From Frankia alni ACN14a (lineage in GTDB: Bacteria > Actinomycetota > Actinomycetes > Frankiales > Frankiaceae), in the NCBI RefSeq assembly GCF_000058485.1, contig NC_008278.1, forward strand, positions 486,962 through 550,961: a DNA stretch of 64,000 nt, written 5' to 3'. The notes beneath the pieces were generated by a model. The model had not been told where the DNA came from. It made no database searches and worked only from the letters and a program-made list of their open reading frames with translations. Within the stretch, counting starts at the first letter, position 1, and every line of letters begins with the position of its first letter. Position numbers and translations under genes: made by a program. Below, piece by piece: positions 61,150-64,000 of the stretch.

Positions 61150-62436
61150 TCAGGACGGCGAGAAGTGCACCGGCAGGGCGGACAGGCCGCGCATCCACGG
61201 TGACGGACGCCAGACCAGCGCGTCGGGGGAGACGGCGAGCACGGCGTCGGGCAGCCGGTCGAGCAGCACCTCGACGGCGCCCCGCACGATCGTCTCGGCG
61301 ATCTCCTGCGCGGGATACGGGCAGCGGTGCTCGCCGTGGCCGAACGACATGTGGGCGTGGTTGCCGCCGGGGCCCTCGAAGGAGTCCGGCCGCACCTGCG
61401 GGTCGCCGTTCGCCGCCGCGCAGCTCAGCACGAGCATGTCACCGGCCTGGATGTGCTGGCCGGCGAGCTGGGTGCTGCGGACCGCCCAGCGGCCGGACAT
61501 GTTCTGCAGCGGCGTGTCCTCCCACAGCACCTCGTTGAGCGCCTGCCCGACGCTGCGCCGGCCCCCGGAAAGGGTCACGGCGAACCGGCTGTCGGTGAGC
61601 ATCAGCCGCAGCGTGTTGCCGATCCAGTCGGTGATCGGCTGCTGGCCGATCCCGACGATCAGCAACAGGTCCCACGACGCCTCCTCGTCGGTCAGCTTCC
61701 CGGGGTGGCCGAGCATCGCGGACGGGAGGTCCGGCCGCGGGCGGGCCCGCCGGTCGGCCAGCAGCGCGTTGATGATGGCGACGAACCGGGAGTGGCCGGC
61801 GACCGCCTCCGGGCCGGAGCCGTCGGTGGCCGCGTTCATCGACGCGAGCAGCTCCGGCAGGCCGGCCTCGGGAATGCCGATCATGCGTCCGATCAGCAGC
61901 ATCGGCATCGACTGGGCGTACTCGGTGATGAGGTCCGCCTCGCCGCGTCCGGCGAAACCGTCGATCAGCTCGTCGCAGGTCCGCTCGCACAGCGCCCGCA
62001 GCTCGAACAGGTCCACGTCACCGAGCACGTCGTTCATGATCGCGGAGCGGCGCTCGAACTCGGCGCCCTCCAGGTGCATCGTGTACGGCTGGTAGCCGAC
62101 GACGGGCAGCAGCGGCCAGTCCGGCGGGACGCGGTCCCAGGCGTTCCAGCGGCGCGGGTCGCGACCGTACAGCTCCGGGTTGCTCGTCACGTAGTGCAAC
62201 TCCCGATAGCCGAGGACCAGCCAGGCGGGGATGTCGCCGTCGAGCAGGATCGGCGCGACGGGGCCGTGGACGCGGCGCATCTCCCGGTACATCTGCGCCG
62301 GGTTGTGCTGGAAGCGCGGGCCGTACAACCGGACCGCGCCCGGGTGGTCGGGGAAGCCCGGCGCCGGAGCCGCGAGCTCGGGGGCGGCCGGCGCCGGCGC
62401 CCAGGTGTCGACGCGGTCGTGGGACGGAGGTGTCAC
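61150..62436 (-). CDS. cvnE: Conservon cytochrome P450 (CvnE-like, CYP157-type)
   Basis: 428 residues. The heme-binding loop FGHGEHRCPYPAQE has the cysteine ligand. The K-helix reads NEVLWED instead of the usual ExxR, a departure known for CYP157-family P450s in Streptomyces conservons. The I-helix (GIGQQPITDWIGN) lacks the normal AGxxT. The activity may therefore be unusual or the protein may serve as a signalling partner. GTG at 62434-62436 overlaps the cvnD stop by four bases. It is last in the cvn operon. Confidence 0.88.
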   Translation of the reverse strand: MTPPSHDRVDTWAPAPAAPELAAPAPGFPDHPGAVRLYGPRFQHNPAQMYREMRRVHGPVAPILLDGDIPAWLVLGYRELHYVTSNPELYGRDPRRWNAWDRVPPDWPLLPVVGYQPYTMHLEGAEFERRSAIMNDVLGDVDLFELRALCERTCDELIDGFAGRGEADLITEYAQSMPMLLIGRMIGIPEAGLPELLASMNAATDGSGPEAVAGHSRFVAIINALLADRRARPRPDLPSAMLGHPGKLTDEEASWDLLLIVGIGQQPITDWIGNTLRLMLTDSRFAVTLSGGRRSVGQALNEVLWEDTPLQNMSGRWAVRSTQLAGQHIQAGDMLVLSCAAANGDPQVRPDSFEGPGGNHAHMSFGHGEHRCPYPAQEIAETIVRGAVEVLLDRLPDAVLAVSPDALVWRPSPWMRGLSALPVHFSPS

Positions 62437-63059
62437 GGCGAGATCTCCTGGGCGGTGGACAGGGCGTACAGGTGGTTGACCAGTGCGATCAGGACCGACT
62501 TGCTCGACGCGCGGTGCCGGGCGTCGCAGTCGACGAGCGGGACGTCGTCGGACAGCGACAGCGCCTCGCGCAGCTGCGGCAGCGTGTGCGCCGGCTCGCC
62601 GAAGTTGTTCCGCGCGACGATGAACGGCATCCCGTGGTGCTCCAGCCGGTCGATCGCGTACCAGGAGTCCGCCACCCGACGGGTGTCGACCAGGACGACT
62701 GCGCCGAGCGTCCCTGCGAACAGCCGGTCCCACAGGAACCAGAACCGCTCCTGCCCAGGGGCGCCGAACAGGTAGAGCACCATCCGCTCGTTGAGGCTGA
62801 TCCGGCCGAAGTCGAAGGCCACGGTGGTCGTGGTCTTCTCCCGCACGCCGCCCGTGTCGTCGATGCCGATGCCGGCACCGGTCATCGTCTCCTCGGTGCT
62901 CAGCGGGCGGATCTCGCTGACCGCGCGGACCATCGTGGTCTTGCCGACACCGAACCCGCCGACGATCACGATCTTCAGCGCGTCGTCGACCGTGCTCGCC
63001 AGCGGGGCGCGGGAACGGGGTAACGCCCGGACGGCGGGCTCAGAGCTTCTTGAGTCCAA
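62433..63059 (-). CDS. cvnD: Conservon small GTPase-like ATP/GTP-binding protein
   Basis: 208 residues. P-loop VGGFGVGKTTMVRAVSEI at about 34-50, then TETMTG-type switch (STEETMTGAGIGIDD), FGAPGQERFW, VVLVDTRRVADSW, and IVARNNF in the position of NKxD. This is the G-protein-like CvnD that works with CvnA to CvnC as a membrane-associated switch resembling eukaryotic G-protein modules. The start is probably TTG 63057-63059, overlapping the end of cvnC by 20 bases. It overlaps cvnE by four bases. Confidence 0.92.
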   Translation of the reverse strand: MDSRSSEPAVRALPRSRAPLASTVDDALKIVIVGGFGVGKTTMVRAVSEIRPLSTEETMTGAGIGIDDTGGVREKTTTTVAFDFGRISLNERMVLYLFGAPGQERFWFLWDRLFAGTLGAVVLVDTRRVADSWYAIDRLEHHGMPFIVARNNFGEPAHTLPQLREALSLSDDVPLVDCDARHRASSKSVLIALVNHLYALSTAQEISP

Positions 63060-63399
63060 CGAGCACCTGCTTCAGGATCTCGGGATGGGGCAACGGCGTC
63101 CTGACGACGGAGGCCGAGGGATGGCGCGCCGCGATCCGGCCGGTGTCCAGCAGGTCGCAGAGCAGGATCTTCACCACGCTCACCGGCAGCTTCAGCTCGG
63201 CGGCGAGCTCCACGACGGCGACCGGCGACCGGCACATCCGCAGGATCGCGGCGTGCTCGGACTGCATGCCCGGCGCCGGGTCGCTCTCGCTGACGATCAG
63301 CGTGACGAGGTCGAAGGCGTTCTCGTCGGCGCGGCTGCGCCCGCCGGTGACGGTGTAGAGCCGGTCGGGGTTCTCCCCGTCGATGGCCTCGCGGATCAC
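63040..63399 (-). CDS. cvnC: Conservon DUF742 protein
   Basis: 119 residues, DUF742 winged-helix-like: RLYTVTGGRSRADENAFDLV, CRSPVAVVELAAELKLPVSV then VKILLCDLLDTGRI, ending LPHPEILKQVLVGLKKL. In conservons it bridges the roadblock protein and the G protein. GTG at 63397-63399 overlaps the cvnB stop by four bases, and its end overlaps cvnD. Confidence 0.93.
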   Translation of the reverse strand: MIREAIDGENPDRLYTVTGGRSRADENAFDLVTLIVSESDPAPGMQSEHAAILRMCRSPVAVVELAAELKLPVSVVKILLCDLLDTGRIAARHPSASVVRTPLPHPEILKQVLVGLKKL

Positions 63400-63815
63400 G
63401 AGGCCGCGAACCCGGGGGCGGCCTCGCGCGGCGGGGCACTGAGGTAGTCGCCGATCTGCTCGACCAGCTCGTTCATGTTGTGCCCGATGACGCCGGCGTC
63501 GGCGTCATCGGTCGCCACGACGGCGAGATGGGCGCCCTGGCCGGCCTCGATGATGAACAGCAGGCCGCCGTGGAACTCGGTCATCGACTGCCGCACGCCC
63601 CCGCTGCCGTCCCCGAACTCGATCGACGCGCCATGCGAGAGGCTCTGGATACCGGAGGCGATGGCGGCGAGCTGGTCCGCGGAATCCACGCTGAGACCGG
63701 AACTGCGGCAGAGCTTGAGCCCGTCCTTGGAGAGCACCAGGGCGTGTCGGGTTCCCGGAGTCCGCTCCAACAGGTTTTCCAGCAGCCAGTCGAGGTCACG
63801 GGTTCTCGTGTTCAT
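63396..63815 (-). CDS. cvnB: Conservon roadblock/LC7-domain protein
   Basis: 139 residues, roadblock/LC7 fold: LDWLLENLLERTPGTRHALV, LSKDGLKLCRSSGLS, DQLAAIASGIQSLSHGASIE, and LLFIIEAGQGAHLAVVATDD. It is a regulator of small G proteins in conservons. ATG at 63813-63815 has GGAGACAAGC upstream. It lies 28 bases after the partial cvnA and overlaps cvnC by four. Confidence 0.94.
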   Translation of the reverse strand: MNTRTRDLDWLLENLLERTPGTRHALVLSKDGLKLCRSSGLSVDSADQLAAIASGIQSLSHGASIEFGDGSGGVRQSMTEFHGGLLFIIEAGQGAHLAVVATDDADAGVIGHNMNELVEQIGDYLSAPPREAAPGFAAS

Positions 63816-63843
63816 GCTTGTCTCCGGCCGTGCGTAGGAGCGA

Positions 63844-64000
63844 TCAGGAGTTGCCGTTGCGCCAGGTGGGGAGGCCGCCGGGGGTGGGTCCGTCGAACCT
63901 GGTCCCGTCCGGGGTGAGCCCGTCGAACGTGGACCCGCCTGGAGTGGGCCCGTCGGCGTCGGTCCCGCCCCGCGTCTGGAACCAGGTGCTCTCGTCCGGG
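63844..64000 (-). CDS. cvnA: Conservon sensor kinase, C-terminal end only
   Basis: The minus strand is open from the window edge and reads DESTWFQTRGGTDADG ... TPGGLPTWRNGNS then TGA (63844-63846). A Gly/Thr/Pro-rich C-terminal tail directly upstream of cvnB is where the conservon histidine kinase CvnA ends. The catalytic domains are outside the window, so the call depends on context. Confidence 0.7.
   Translation of the reverse strand, partial: PDESTWFQTRGGTDADGPTPGGSTFDGLTPDGTRFDGPTPGGLPTWRNGNS

Overview
The window is very GC-rich actinobacterial DNA. The best guess is Frankia or a close relative. This is inferred from three PknD-like serine/threonine kinases, a conservon (cvn) signalling operon ending in a P450, a type I-E CRISPR-Cas locus, NB-ARC/TPR proteins and many decayed insertion sequences. 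No rRNA or species marker is present, so the genus is an inference.

Layout. 1-13 kb is chromosomal backbone: a partial SDR, a divergent TetR/NAD(P)-reductase pair with a palindromic operator, an MMPL exporter, and three tandem kinases with NHL propellers. 13-25.5 kb alternates intact genes (ECF sigma factor with a partner, HTH regulator with a divergent SDR, secreted protein, molybdopterin oxidoreductase, ZIP transporter behind an iron-box-like site) with gene graveyards. The graveyards hold fragments of transposases, TetR, GNAT, histidine kinase, ArsR and integrase genes, and one orphan CRISPR repeat at 13.9 kb.

25.4-60.0 kb is best read as an integrative defence island at a tRNA-Lys gene. 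It is bounded by two copies of an integrase 3' end plus the tRNA-Lys 3' half. The left copy is a remnant and the right copy is a frameshifted integrase next to the complete tRNA. From left to right it holds a 94-repeat type I-E array, cas3, a small membrane ORF, cse1-cse2-cas7-cas5-cas6e-cas1-cas2, and a second array of 26 repeats with a one-base-different repeat. An ISL3 element follows, then a toxin-antitoxin-chaperone-like trio (RelE/HigB-like fragment, XRE antitoxin, SecB-like protein). After that come a TIR-NB-ARC-TPR protein, a frameshifted gene, and a two-gene module in which a small helical protein and a giant NB-ARC/TPR protein carry the same RHIM-like amyloid motif. IS remnants, a GNAT/regulator pair and the integrase close the island.

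60-64 kb returns to backbone: an alpha/beta hydrolase and, on the minus strand, the conservon cvnA (partial)-cvnB-cvnC-cvnD-cvnE.

The most interesting parts are the amyloid-motif NLR/effector pair, the TAC-like trio beside CRISPR, the two arrays with different crRNA 5' handles, the uncharacterised small membrane gene inside the cas operon, and the orphan repeat 12 kb away.
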